A stretch of DNA of 64,000 nucleotides from Diplolepis rosae (Eukaryota > Arthropoda > Insecta > Hymenoptera > Diplolepididae). The notes beneath the pieces are model-generated. The model was not told the DNA's origin. It did no database searches and saw only the letters and a program-made list of their open reading frames with translations. The first letter of the stretch is position 1, and each line of letters starts with the position of its first letter. Made by a program: the position numbers and the translations under genes. Shown here piece by piece: positions 46,105 through 58,469 of the stretch. Location of the stretch: assembly GCA_030998225.1 (NCBI GenBank), contig JAPYXD010000714.1, forward strand, positions 2,914,001-2,978,000, in the 5' to 3' direction.

Positions 46105-47675
46105 AAATGTTTTCTTCAATACTGCTTTTAATATTCAATGAAGAGTATAGAATACATAAATAAAATATGCCATGGGATCTACTATTAAGTCCGTGCTTTG
46201 ATCAAAACTCAGAAACGGTATTTAGTACTTTCTATGCAACAATTAAGTAAACAAATGAAATTATCTCAAAAGGGACATGTTTGAATTGAATCATTTTTTG
46301 TGTAATTTGTTCGTTAAGTATTCAGAACTTTGTGTCAAAATTTGGTAGTGGACCGTTTGATACTTCTCGAGAAAAAATTTTTGTTGTGTGACCGTGCACT
46401 TGGAGCGCGCAACGCGAAGTATAGAGTCGATAGTCCAAGCAACAGGGCATTTATTATGAATGATTTATGACATTATTTATTTCAGAAAACGGACTGCGCC
46501 ATCAGAAGAAATGTTGGTCATAGAGTAATTGTGTCATGTTTTGGACAATGAAATATGATTTATAAATTTTTTATCAACATTTAAGACCAAAAAATCGCAC
46601 TTTTAGTTTTTTGTTTATAACATTAAAGGTAATTATCCAATCTTGACGACATCAATTGATAAGTTGTAGGCAATTGAATTGCCAACAAAATGAGCTGTCG
46701 CCTGATCTGATTGGATAATTATAAGCGGAGAAAATTCGGAAAAACCGGTAAATTAAGCTTTTGTTAAACAAATTAATATCTCAGTTAATTTTTAACTTTT
46801 TAGGTTGAGGTTTGGTGGAAAAGTAGCAGACTTTATGCTCTTCAAATGCATGAAAAACGGACACTTTGAGATAATACGTTTTCGCGCTATTGACACTTTA
46901 ATTTATTTAATCCATTAATTGTGAAATGTCTGCTTGCTCTAGAGGTGATCCGATTTTTATTTTGAAAACGGCTTTTAAATATATAAATCAAGCACAAAAT
47001 AACGTGAATCTTGGCTTTTTGCTAAAATGTTGCAAAGTACATTTAAAAAAGGCCCAAACATGACTTCAAACTCCTGAAAGACAAGCACGAAAAGCTAGTC
47101 TTCAAAGGTCTGTGTATGATCAAATAACGACACCATTACAAACATTACAAACTGACAACAATTGAATTTTCATTTATTTGAAAATATTGGATGTAAAAGT
47201 GCATTGTTAATAAATTACATGACTGCTTTCGAATTAAACAGTGTTTCTTTCTCAAAAGACTTTTTATTATTTACCGACTTTTATTTGTGGGAACTGCATA
47301 AAATCCTCATCGGAATGTGGTAGACTCACTTACAAATGTTTGAGTGTGCTCGACTCTATACTTCGCGTTGCGCGCTCCAAGCGCGCGGTCACACAAAAAA
47401 ATTTTTTTCTCGAAAAGTATCAAACGGTCCACTACCAAATTTTGACACAAAGTTCTGTGTACTTAACGAACAAATTACACAAAAAATGATTCAATTCAGA
47501 CATGTCCCTTTTGAGATAATTCCATTTGTTTACTTAATTGTTGCATAGAAAGTACTAAATACCGTTTCTGAGTTTTGATCAAAGCATGTACTTAATAGTA
47601 GATCCCATGGCATATTTCATTTATGTATTTTATACTCTTCGTTGAATATTAGAAGCAGTATTGAAAAAAACATTT
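46105..47675. mobile_element. Non-autonomous element with 326 bp inverted repeats
   Basis: Left arm 46105-46430 and right arm 47350-47675 are inverted copies with few changes (tips AAATGTTTTCTTCAATACTG). The inner tip is GC-rich (GCGCGCAACGCGAAGTATAG). The 920 bp between them has no transposase. Confidence 0.85.
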
Positions 47676-47741
47676 ACAGCTGAAAGACAGAGCCACTATG
47701 CGATATAAGGAGGTCTTCCTGTGGAGGAGGAGATGTCGGAC

Positions 47742-47813
47742 GCCTGTGTAGCTCAGTGGTTAGAGCAATCGACGAGCAATCGAAAGACCTGGTCTTGAAT
47801 CCCAGCGCAGTCA
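47742..47813 (+). tRNA. tRNA-shaped sequence, possible pseudogene or SINE head
   Basis: Folds as a 72-nt cloverleaf: acceptor GCCTGTG/CGCAGTC (6 of 7 pairs), D-arm with A-box TAGCTCAGTGGTTAGAGC, anticodon stem with loop CGAGCAA (anticodon position AGC), and T-arm CTGG/CCAG around CTTGAAT. A TTTTTTT terminator starts at about 47820. Oddities: G replaces the universal U33 and the B-box is imperfect, so it may be a pseudogene or tRNA-derived element. Confidence 0.5.
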
Positions 47814-47829
47814 GAAGCGTTTTTTTCCC

Positions 47830-50229
47830 ACAGAAAGATTTTCATATTCTTTAAATATTTGAATTCATTTGCATTATTTGCGATATAAGAGTTTGAAATT
47901 GTCTACGAAGGACACCTGTCGACAACATATTCTATCTGATACGCGACTGGTGATTCTCCAATAATGTAGGCAGTGACAAAAATTCCAAACTCAACTGATT
48001 AATTTGAAATCATAATTATAATTGATTAATTATATTAATTTTTTTAAATTCAAAATTTTCACTTGAGTGAGGTGCAAAAACTCTAGTAAAGACACTGTTC
48101 CACAAGCTCTGAATAATTCTTACAGTCACTGCATAAGAAAGTTCCAAATCTTATCTCTCAGCATTGTAAGCGAGCGTGTGCGTGATTCAACTAAAACGTA
48201 TCGTCCTATATATAAGTGTAGTTATTGAGTTTATATATTCAAGGTTACATTTTCGACGCGTCCATTATTAAAGGAGGGAAATTACTATAATTGTGATATA
48301 AATAGATTCGTTAAACATGTCCCTAAACCTAAATTATGGCCCCTGAATAAACAAACGAGGACTTACAAACCTTATGCCTGGGCGCCAGTCCATTACAGGA
48401 CACTTAGAACAAACTTACGATACTGTAAATAGCGATACGAGAAAAGAAACTAAAAGATAGCGATAAAAACAACAATAAAGTCACCCTAGAGTCAATTCCT
48501 CCAATTCGGCATGCTCAGCCTTAGCAGTAGGGAGAGGTAGTTTGAAAGAAAATTTGCAAAAACACAGTGAATTAAAATAACTCAAGACATTTATTATAAT
48601 AAATACAGTTCTTATGAAAAACTTGGTCGATACATTTTTTATACAAAACAATGGAAAAAAAGAAAAGGAAGGAAACAGAGCCACCGGTATAGAGACAAAG
48701 TAGACATTCCTTTGAAAAGGCGGGAAACATACACCAAAATCACTGGTGTCGTGGGGACGCCGTTAATTACGTTATAAACGAGTAAAATGGGCAACACTGC
48801 CAAAGAGACTAGTTTAGGTATTAGGGACACAAATTGTAATGGTGGGAGGACACAATTTTTATAAGACAATCCCGTATGAGAAACAATGGGACAGGCCCTA
48901 AGCTCAAAATTACTGAATATTCGAAGAGAGACACTTTTTATATGGAGAGGGACAGTTCAAACATTTAGCACGCAACATTCTACAATACTAAGGTAAATGG
49001 GACAAGCTCCATCATTTCTATCGTTACTAGTGCGAATTCTATGAAAACGGGACAGGGCCCATTGCCTGGGATATAATTCGGGAAACAACAACGAGCAAGG
49101 AACAGTTTTTACCATTGGGTGTAACATTTTTTCGTAATAATAAAATTCACTTAGATAATGCGAAAAAACAAAATTCACCCCATTTTTCAAGATGGCGAAA
49201 ATTCCCATAGGGGTGGGTTGAGTAATTTTTGGATATAAGCTCATCTTTGACTCCTTCATCGATTCTGAAAAATTCGTCGACAGAGTATTTTTTTCTGACA
49301 AAATTTCTAGTAATTTGACTGGACTACAAATCATAGAAAAATATACGACCACTTTGAATTTTTGCTAGTTGTCATTACATATCTTTCTTTTCGCGAATTT
49401 TTATTTTAGCGGTATTCTAGGTCCATAACCATTCTGGATTAGGGCTAAGAATAAATCAATGAAACAATTGAAGTATGCTTTTAAGCAGATCTTTATTCTA
49501 CCAAGGCAAGAGAGTAACTAACTGAACCAGGATCAAAAAGCATAGTACTAAGTTAATGATAAGAGAATCCCATATTATAATATATAAAGAAAACTATCAA
49601 GCCTTTTTGGGATATATTATTCAATATGGAGATTACCAAGTAAATTCTTTCCATATACTTATTTACCAGAATTATAATATTCGTTCGCTTTTTGTACATT
49701 GTCCATAGATACGCTAGCAATAATATATCCTGAACTCTCCGTCTTAAAATCTTGAGGGACGAAACTCTTTAATGCAATGTTCTCTTAAACCAGGATGAAT
49801 TCGGATTTGAGAACCATGGAAGCTTTGATTGTACATTACACTGCTCCAGGATTTGTTAGTCATATTAAAGTCAGCTCGTCGAAAAACACTTCTTTAGTGT
49901 ACTTACACACGTTACCCGTTTGCGCTCAAGGTCTTTTTCGCTTGACTAACCCAGTAACTGAAGACGACTATGCACATGCTTGGTGTATTCCTTACAATTA
50001 ACTTAAAATGATTTTACATACAAAGTTTCGTATGAAGCTATTTATTTTTATATCTCAAAGAAAAAAATGTCTTTAATATTAAGCCACATCGAACCAAGTA
50101 ATGACCTGGTATTTTTTCTGTACGTCATGCGTTCATTCACTCGTGAGTGATTCTCTTGCAAGGAACCCTTTTTGGTTCGACTTTTGCAGAAAAAAATATT
50201 TTTGAATAAAATTTTTTTTTTGTAAAATG
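47830..50229. other. No gene recognised
   Basis: The longest frame is 131 codons (48957-49352, -), with no known motif. A 68-codon + frame at 49795-50001 has coding-like composition (GFVSHIKVSSSKNTSLVYLH) but no context. A GGGACA-rich stretch lies at 48750-49060. Confidence 0.35.
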
Positions 50230-50364
50230 AATATGAATATATTTTATATACCTAACCCTTCTCAATCACTGACTATTCCTCATCCCTTAGAGAGGATCCT
50301 TCCGATCCTTACATAAAACGAGGAGATCTTTTAAGAAGAGAAATGTTACGTTTCTGACGTAACA
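50230..50364 (+). mobile_element. LTR end, family 2, copy 3
   Basis: 135 bases nearly identical to 3500-3632, including the GAGAGGATCCTTCCGATCC segment and the terminal near-palindrome (50344-50364). The rest of the LTR is missing. Confidence 0.8.
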
Positions 50365-50532
50365 CATGTGATAAAATTACAAAATACGGAATTTTTATAA
50401 AAAGCGAATTCCTTTTGCACACTTTTTCATGAGGACCTGAAAAGGAATTTAAATAGAAGAGATAAAAGAGTTTCCCTCAGGGTTCATTTTGACAGTATTT
50501 TTTCACCTTCTGGATTGTAACTTTTCTTCGAT

Positions 50533-50990
50533 TCAGCTGATTTTGATAAAATTTCGTTCGATCAACAGAACTTCTGTTGACTTAAAAAAATGAACAGTTT
50601 GTTTTTCACCATTATTAACATTCAATTCTTCAATACTTGAAAATGAATATGGTAGTGCCGGAAAAAGACACTGGGACGTCCTTCTCAAGAGAATCGCCTC
50701 CATATTCCAGCATATTCTGCAGGAGTTCATGAGCGTCTTCGTGTTTCCTGGTTGATATTGCATTGCACAAATCCCGTGATTAGAAATTAATAAGAACTGG
50801 CTTCTTGATGTCCTGTATTTTGAATTTTAAGTCTTTAGAAAGTTTTATTTTATCATAATAGTAAGTGGTTAACGATTCGTTTAGTTGTTGGGCTCTCTCC
50901 GATATTTCACACCATTTTCGGATTGCACTTTTTGATAAATGAAAGTTTTGGTAAAGGCTCTGCAAAACGTATCCCATGTTGATATTTGCG
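50533..50990 (-). pseudogene. Gag-like fragment
   Basis: The minus strand reads WCEISERAQQLNESLTTYYY and KIKLSKDLKFKIQDIKKPVL, the pattern (ESL..YYYDK..L...L) of insect LTR-retroelement Gag capsid helices. The downstream part, in other frames, keeps helices such as HELLQNMLEYGGD. Broken by frameshifts. Confidence 0.5.
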
Positions 50991-51119
50991 GTGCGCGTAG
51001 GTGGTACCTAATCGCGTGCTCTATCATGCATGTAAGTGCGTGCCTCTACGAGTACGAAATTATCTGGTAATTGGTGTAGTAGTTTCATTCCGTCCAAAGT
51101 TTCTAAGAACGGGTCATAG

Positions 51120-51420
51120 GGGAGACATAGATTGACAAGTTAAGTCAAAGTGTACTCTGGGTGTCAAAACGCGTCCACCGTGGTTCTATCAGGGATCTCT
51201 CGAATCGAAAGTATGGGCGTTTAACAGGGTTTGAACGGGACATGGCGTGGGCATGAATTGACAAATTTGGTCAAGCCGCTCTTGGTGTGTAAAAGGCCCT
51301 AGCGTAATTCTAGCAGCGATCCCATAAATCGAAGGTGTAGCGGGGTCTAAGTTGGTCATATCGAGGAAATAGATAGACAAATTTGGCTGTACGCTCTGGA
51401 TGTCTAACAGGGCCTATTGT
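51120..51420 (-). repeat. About 2.5 copies of a 125 bp coding-type repeat
   Basis: On the minus strand the peptide repeats with a period of about 42 residues. Repeated landmarks are Ile/Leu-Cys-Gln-Phe/Ser-Met and DP.-type turns. At DNA level ATTGACAA(A/G)TT.(A/G)GTCAA recurs at 51130, 51256 and 51378. Upstream of the gag-like fragment on the same strand. Confidence 0.55.
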
Positions 51421-51429
51421 AACCATGTT

Positions 51430-52988
51430 TGATTTCGTATATAACCCTGTTATGGACATATAGAATCCTTCTTAGGACCGGATGTTTAATCAAAGGTTCC
51501 TCGTTTTGACTTAGGATCGAATGATCCTCGCTTAGGGATGAAGATAAGTCAATGAAAAACACAATGATTATCAAAATAATACAAATTGAATTTGTTAAAA
51601 TGAATCACTTGATTATAAAAGTTAAACCGTTAATACAGTTGATTGGCGAATGGGGGCACAGGCTAGTTGTTACGTTAGTAAAAAGAGACAGAAAATAAAG
51701 AGGGAATGACAAGTTCGGTACCTTTATATAGATATAGTCCGCACAGGTATGTTCCCTAAAGGTGGCGATCCTTATTTATTGCACAGTCCAAAGATCTTTA
51801 CAGAAATCTATAACGAGTCCACGATGACTTTTACGACTCCCGAACTTGGATTTTAAATTGCCCCGGTCAATTTTTACGATCTCAGGCTAAGAGATTTTCG
51901 TAGTTTAGATTAAAGAAACCGCACTGTACTATTGTCGCGACACCGGTGATAATTTCGAAGGAAAATTTAAGTGACGAACTAGACGAAGAATTAACTGCTC
52001 GCTCTTGTTATGGGCCTCTTTTATATTTTTCTTTTCAAATTGACAGTCAGCGTTAATCGTGACGTAGTCATATTTTCCTAGAAGAGAAGGGGCCCTTTAC
52101 TTCTGCCTACTCCTTCCTACCTCTCCCTACTCCTGATTCCCCTTGTAACATAGATGTTACGGTCAGGTGGGGACAGGGGGCGCGAGGCTGCAGGGGACGC
52201 CCCTGGGCCCGAGGGAGGACCCGTTTTTTGGTCGTATCACCTTTCCGTCATTCGCATCAAATCAAGAATGCTTTTCTCCGTGATTGGTCTTCGGTCGTCG
52301 CGTGTATCATACTAGTTGTAAGGACAATAAAGTGCTTTTAACTGTTTTAAGTGCCTGTGTCATGTGTTTTTCCCCCTAACTCTCGGCATCCTTTTTCTCA
52401 TTTCCTCCCCTCGGATAACGACCTCGTTATACTCTTTATTGATTTTCTCATAGATTTTCACAAAACCTAGCATTTGAATACGTCGCGGGATGTAACGCCT
52501 TCTTGAGAACCCTTTAGAATCCTTCTTAGGACTGGATAAAACGCGGGGCACGACGCATTTGCAAAAACCGTATACAACTACGTTTACACACAGGTAAAAA
52601 CCCATGTTCTAACAGGGTTCTATCGGGTTCTAATCGTTTTTTAAACCGGGTAACAAGGATGACAGGATAGATATAAATAATTATTGCTCATATCGTAAAT
52701 CAGTAAAATACCCAGCTTGATGCAGAACATATCACTTTATTGTTCAGACTACAATTAAAAAAAATTGTATAATACATACTAGCGTACAATAGTGTGCATA
52801 GCCATACTCATACTATTCTGTGCTTGACTTTTTTATTTGATTTTTCTATTGCATATGCGGAGTTGAAACCGAATAAAACATGAGACAATTTTATCTTTGA
52901 TGTTGTGGAAATTTTTGAATGAACTACAAGGAATCAAATTGAATTTCTGCTTAAGGAACTTAACTACACTGTACCTAAAGTTCGAAAA
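51430..52988. other. No gene recognised; possible LTR-like block
   Basis: TAGAATCCTTCTTAGGAC occurs at 51461 and again at 52511. Between them are a TATATAGATATAG box, a TGTTACG at about 51668, GC-rich DNA and an AATAAA at 52325. It could be a decayed LTR, but ends are not defined. An 81-codon basic minus frame lies at 52360-52605. Confidence 0.3.
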
Positions 52989-53055
52989 TTGTTGACAATA
53001 TTAGAAATGCTGTCTAAAAAACAATTCCATTTTTGCAAAAAATTGAAAAACTGCA

Positions 53056-53385
53056 TCAGTCACGAAAAAAATAATAACTTATTGATGGCTTGTGATGTTT
53101 CGAGCCTGCTGATTTCGAACAATTATCGCAAATGGCGTTGTATTTCTCAATCTTGGAAAGTATGTAGCCAGCATTGCAATAGAGAACATGCAATTGAACG
53201 TCGTTTATTTTCAATTCAATAGCTAAGCAATCATGAATGGGCGGTAATATGCGGTTTTTCCAAATTTTTGACTGTTTGCTGAGAAAGTCTCCTGCCAATA
53301 TTCTGTCATCCTCGTCATAACTTGATTGGCGTAAAGGCTTCAAGTACTTAGAGACTGTTACCAATTTCAAATTAAACAAAAACAA
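53056..53385 (-). pseudogene. Possible DNA-transposase C-terminal remnant
   Basis: The 109-codon minus frame reads LHVLYCNAGYILSKIEKYNA followed by CDNC. This resembles the 'Y.AGY...K...C..C' stretch near the C-terminus of P-element/THAP9-type transposases, and an FFAKME-like segment follows in another frame. Evidence is thin. Confidence 0.25.
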
Positions 53386-53399
53386 AAATTATTTCATTA

Positions 53400-53876
53400 T
53401 TGAATTTCAACGCATACGAGCGCTAGTCATCGTTAATATCTTCGTCGATTGCTTTGGCCTTTTCTGTCTTCTTCCTCTTGGTCAATGTTTGATTCTCAAC
53501 TGCTTCTGCTTTTCAATTTTCTTGTCTTCGTTTGTCCTTTTCAGCTTTTTCCTCTCTTTTGATCCTTGCTTTCGTTTCGCTTTTTCAATCTGCTTCTCTT
53601 TCTTAATCCTCTCAAACTCAGCACGCTCCTCCGTCTTTTTCTTCGCTTATTCTATAGTATTGCTTTCTCCTTCTTAACTTTTCCCAACACTGGTTTTCCT
53701 TCTTGTTGCTATTTTCTCAGCTTTACCCTTTCTTCTTTTTCAAACTGAATTGCGAGTTTCTTTTCCTCATGATCTCTATACCATTCCATCCAACCGTCTC
53801 CCGTTGCAGCGTACGGTTGAGAATGTTTGTCAACTTTTTTCTTCTTATTTGTTGCTTGCAATAGTGAAGGGCAAAC
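53400..53876 (-). pseudogene. Lys/Glu-rich coiled-coil coding remnant
   Basis: The minus strand reads YAATGDGWMEWYRDHEEKKL followed by a long Lys/Glu/Arg-rich helical tract, broken by stops and frameshifts. It looks like the tail of a host or transposon protein cut by the foldback copy at 53877. Product unknown. Confidence 0.4.
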
Positions 53877-54598
53877 AATAGTATATTACGTGCCTAGGCG
53901 CACAATGAGGGCTATTGCGCGACGAGCGACAATGCTCGCAGAAGATCGAAGCCAAGGCGTAGCCGAGACGAAGCTGAGACGAATCCGAGGCGCGATCCGT
54001 CCTGCGAGCATTGTCGCGAGTCTCGTAATTTCCCAAATTGTGTGCATTGGCACGTATTCTATTTTATGTGACTTCGGTGCGTATACGAGTTTTTACGCTA
54101 CAGTTGAGAGTTGCGTAATGTTGTGTATTACGATACAGAGGAATTTAATGTGAAATTGAACTACGCATGCGCCTATTACGATACAGCGGAGCGTAATCTT
54201 CTTCCCATTCTTCTTCTTCTTCGTACAGCGTTGGCACCGTACTGACAAAGCCTTGTCCATTTGAACTGCGCATGCGTCTATTACAATACGCTGCTACTAC
54301 TACACAAAATCGAGAAATTCAAAATGGCCGCAAGTATTCGCGGAATGTCAAGTGAGATGGGCGATAATCACGGTAATTTCGACCTTTTCAGATTGGATTC
54401 GAGTGTATGCATAAAAACTCGTATATGCGCCGAAGTTACATAAAATAGAATATGTGCCAATGCACACAATTCGGGTAATTACGAGACTCGCTTAAAATGC
54501 TCGCAGGACTGATCGCGCTTCCGCTTTAATATCCTGCGTGGATTGTCGCTCGTCGCGTAATAACCCTCATTATGCACCTAGGTACATAATATACTATT
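53877..54598. mobile_element. Foldback family A, third copy, 722 bp
   Basis: Same AATAGTATATTACGTGCCTA ends as the copy in gag. The centre keeps CGCATGCGC motifs, a TTCTTCTTCTTCG run and GACAAAGCCTTGTCC. The right arm lacks most of the TCGAG repeats. Confidence 0.85.
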
Positions 54599-56684
54599 AC
54601 AGCATAAAAAGTCAATAACTTTTCGATTGACGGCGACTGGCACATCACTAAAAGGTTGGGGCGCTAGTCTTGGTGATTGTGTCTGAGGATTGGCACATTG
54701 GCAGGTTACGTGATCTAGTGTCCGGATTGTTTATTTATTAACATAAGAATAATAAAATCTTTAAAAAAATAAATGCATTGTATGCATGCAAAGTATACAT
54801 GCATTACTTCTTTCATATCGTAAAAATTGAGGTGTATATTTCCTTATGAAATTCAATCTGTTTCTAACGAAAACAGTAAGCGCGTAATATTTTCTGAGAA
54901 AGAATTGACATCGACTTACACAATATTAATGTTTTCTTAAACTATTGCTCAAGAAAACAAAATGTTTCGTATCATCTTTACTTCTTAGCTACAGCTTACT
55001 TAAAAAAAAATTCTAGTAAAATTCATTAATTATTCATTTGACAAAAGTCGGAAACGATTGACTTTGTCCGGACTCTGGCACCTGTCGGAGGACTAGTACA
55101 TTTATCTTATACGGAAATAAAAATTGTAAATCTATAAAGGGAAAAAGTTCCATAAATAAAACATCGTAGAGCCTTAGTTATGTGTGAACAAGGCAACCCT
55201 ATCAGAATGTGCCACATACACAAACCTATAATACCTACTGCCCGAGCAAAGGAGTGAATTTCAAAGTCAATTGATATGAGAAGAAGGAACTTCGGAAAAA
55301 CCGTAAGAGCAAAACAAAATCTAGTATATTCCTCTTTCCTTCAATACGTAGAAGTGCTAACCATAGGAGAAAGGGCCAGCTCAGCCACGTGCCCAAGTAG
55401 GGGAAGTATTAGTAAAATATCAGGGCAGAAAGAAGCCGGGGGTAGTATCGATCGAAAAATGGCGAATTTCTGCCAGATCAAGGTCCATAAAAGCCCCTGT
55501 TTTCTTGCAAATCTTCTGTAACTTCGAGACTAACTTCACGACTATCTTCGCTACCGTTACTCTGCTAGAAAGAGTAAGTTAAGTGATTTTAAGATCATTA
55601 TCCGCGCCGTTACTCTGCCTAAATAATAACTCCGGGAGTTTAATCCGTCATTCATTCCATCGTTCTCTCTCTCATTTGTAAAATTATAAAATAAAACGGT
55701 TCATAATTGTGAATTTTTAGTGTTTTTATTGTTACAGAAGCACGTTTAGCAAAAAGAAATTTTTTTTACCGATAATAAGACTATTTGCCAATTTTTTCAT
55801 GAAATTTGTTTATGAGAATTAAATGGAATAATAAACAAGTTATTTTTATTCTATAAGTCCCCAAACATTTTTTAAGACAATATACAGATTACCTAAACAA
55901 TTATTGAAGCGGAAAAAATTTCAGTTTTTCCATACTTTGAGTAAAAAAAAATATTAATAAACAAATAGAGGAGACAAAAGTTCTGATCAGACCAAAATTT
56001 AAGGCTCTGGAGATTTAACAGAGTTTGAATGACACATTAACTTTGATAGTATTTCTGTTCAGAAGTTTGTATTGGATTTTTTCTATTTATTTGTTGAAAC
56101 AGCGTTTGTTCTTTTGTATAATAGGTTTATCAAACTTGAAATCTTTGAGTAGGTCAAATTTCAAAAATTTCCTAAAAGTGTCTCCTCTTATGTGTACAGT
56201 TTTGAATGATGATGTGAAAAGTAATTATTTTGGAGGATGTATAAAATCATCATTATTACACAGGACCACAAAATTCTTTGGGCATGCAACACGAACCAGA
56301 CCATACAAATCTGATACTTTTAGGGTGGCTGATCGGCAGTCAGGGATCCACTTGATCCCATCACCTCTTTATCAAAGTTATTTGAAATTCAACTTCCGTA
56401 TTCTAAAATATATCCGTTTCCTGGCTATGGTTTCTGAAAAAGCAGCAAATTCTACGTTCAGATATGGTTTGAAACGAGGGTAAAGTGACATATAGAATTT
56501 ATCTCAAGGTGAAATGTCTCTCCTTATCTTTTCAGACTGGTATCTTGTTAGGGTATCCGGATATCGGGGAGACAAACTCTATAAAAATTGTAAAGGTTTG
56601 AAGAGCCGTCACTTGCTGACCTTGGATTTAAACTTTACGTGATGTCTAGAAGTCAAGAGTTAATCTAAAAAAAATTCTCTTTAA
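54599..56684. other. No supported gene
   Basis: A 152-codon + frame (56025-56483) starts with two hydrophobic stretches and then turns basic, without a known motif. A CCGTTACTCTGC motif occurs twice at 55550-55615. No element ends found. Confidence 0.35.
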
Positions 56685-57186
56685 GGCCATGGATCAACTG
56701 AGTGACATGATCAAATTTGTAGGTCAATCAAACCATGTAAAATAACTTTTTTTGATTCTTATATATCTACTTTAAAATTTAAAGCACGTAATAAAAGACA
56801 GTAAGGATCGTCTGCTAACTTCATTTTGGTAAAAATTTTGTAAAATGTCTAGTTTTGAGAAAATAAAACTGGGAGTTATCGGCAATTACAGCTCTGTTAC
56901 GCCATTTCCACAGGAAATGGAATACCGCTTTGAAGTTTCGGAACATGGATAAGAAAGCACTAATGCATATTGGTTGGGTGCCGAATAACGAAATAAATAC
57001 GAAAATCATTTTATCAAATTTATAACATTACAACAAAAATAACGCTTTTGTCATAGCTTTTTGTTCTTAATTTCTAATCATTTTCCAAAATTTCCTCGCT
57101 TTATTTCAGCTTAAAATTTTTAATGTGTGGAAAAAATCGATACGCATGGGATTCAATTCAGCAGCTGATGTGGTTGATCCATGGCC
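56685..57186. mobile_element. TTAA-flanked MITE (piggyBac-like), 502 bp
   Basis: Inverted ends GGCCATGGATCAAC are flanked by TTAA on both sides (56681-56684 and 57187-57190), the target choice of piggyBac. Beyond the TTAA the flanks also mirror each other (CTCT/AGAG). No transposase inside. Confidence 0.65.
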
Positions 57187-57413
57187 TTAAAGAGGAAAAA
57201 AATCATCTTTCCTTATTGTGGCTCATTTATCTCATTTTTAGAACCCTTTTTTCGGGGACGCTTTTTTCTTCATAATACGAATCTTTGAAAGCATTCTTGC
57301 AAGTCATTGTATTACTCTCTATAATGATATTCCCATGTAAAGGCTGAGATACTTTTTGTGTTTTATGTGGTAGATTTTCTTTAGTCAGAAATAAAAGATC
57401 TTTCACGGATTTT

Positions 57414-57640
57414 GTGAAATTCGTGTACATTAAATGTTATGGTAACTTGAAAGAAAATTTTGATCACTTTTGGCTTTCTCGAATAATTTTTTTAACTTAT
57501 TTTGTTGATATTCACAGACATTGTGAAGATAGTAATTGCCGTGTATGTTTCTTTCTTCCTATGATTTGGAGGGAACCTTCAATTCGTAAGACGGATTGTT
57601 ATTGTTGCCTATGCATAACGGATGGTTTCAATTAAAAAAT
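57414..57640 (+). pseudogene. Fragment of an uncharacterised transposon-associated protein
   Basis: The + frame reads CRVCFFLPMIWREPSIRKTD then CYCCLCITDGFN. The 'P..WREP....DCY.C' pattern recurs in uncharacterised insect proteins that travel with DNA transposons (from memory, unverified). An acceptor-like TTCACAG precedes it at about 57520. Confidence 0.4.
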
Positions 57641-58469
57641 CTGCAAACAATAATTTATTCCTATGTTGATAACGTAAGGCATCCAGTATTTGCTCCTAGT
57701 ATGTAAGTGGATGATTTTTTTGACAATATAAATGCGGATATATCTCTGTTAAGAAATGAAGCAAGATTATTACTAAGAAAGCTCAGATGATTCAGATGAT
57801 GCCGAAGAATCCAATATAAGAAATTTTAGTTAAACTCTAGTTTAGTGATGAGGTTTGAAAGTGAATTATAAAACGTGACAGAAAATTATTTTAAGAATAG
57901 AATACCCAATGGAAAAAACTGTTATATAAAGTTGAACGATTTATGTACCTTTCTGTGAGCGTTTCAAGAACACAAAGTTCTCGATTTCCGGTGGGGGAAG
58001 GGTTTTAGCAGAAGTGGGTAATTTCGTTATCCGCTCCCAGTAAAAGTGTACTTTTACGGCGAGTGACGTCACGGCAAAGAATAAGGGTGCAAGAACGAAA
58101 GAGACAGAGATACTATTTCCTCACCACAACATCCTGTCAAGTGAGTCCATCTCGCGTAACCCGCATAAAGCAAAGTTCACATCAGTGATTTAAAGCTCTA
58201 AATCCTGCCACAAAGTGTATTTGAACAAAATTGAAGATGATAGACTCAATCAAGGTGTATTAAGCTGGCGCAACACAGTTGTCATATCAAGTTTTAATCT
58301 ATGCCACAATTTAGGGCTTATTTAAGGCTAATTTAATGCCCTATTCCGAAATTTAATGCTCACACATTTTTTATAAAAAACTATGTTTGCGCTAGCTTAA
58401 CGTTAAGCTGGCACCACACACCATAAAACACGTTAAAAAAATTATTGAGCCATTCGTTTATATTGTATG

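Noticed and set aside
48957..49352. 131-codon minus frame as a host gene
   Set aside because: No motif, no splice or promoter support, and composition like its surroundings.
55276..55521. 81-codon + frame
   Set aside because: No recognisable motif or neighbours; length expected by chance in this composition.
56025..56483. 152-codon + frame as a membrane protein gene
   Set aside because: The hydrophobic start is what AT-rich DNA gives by chance; no homology pattern or regulatory context seen.
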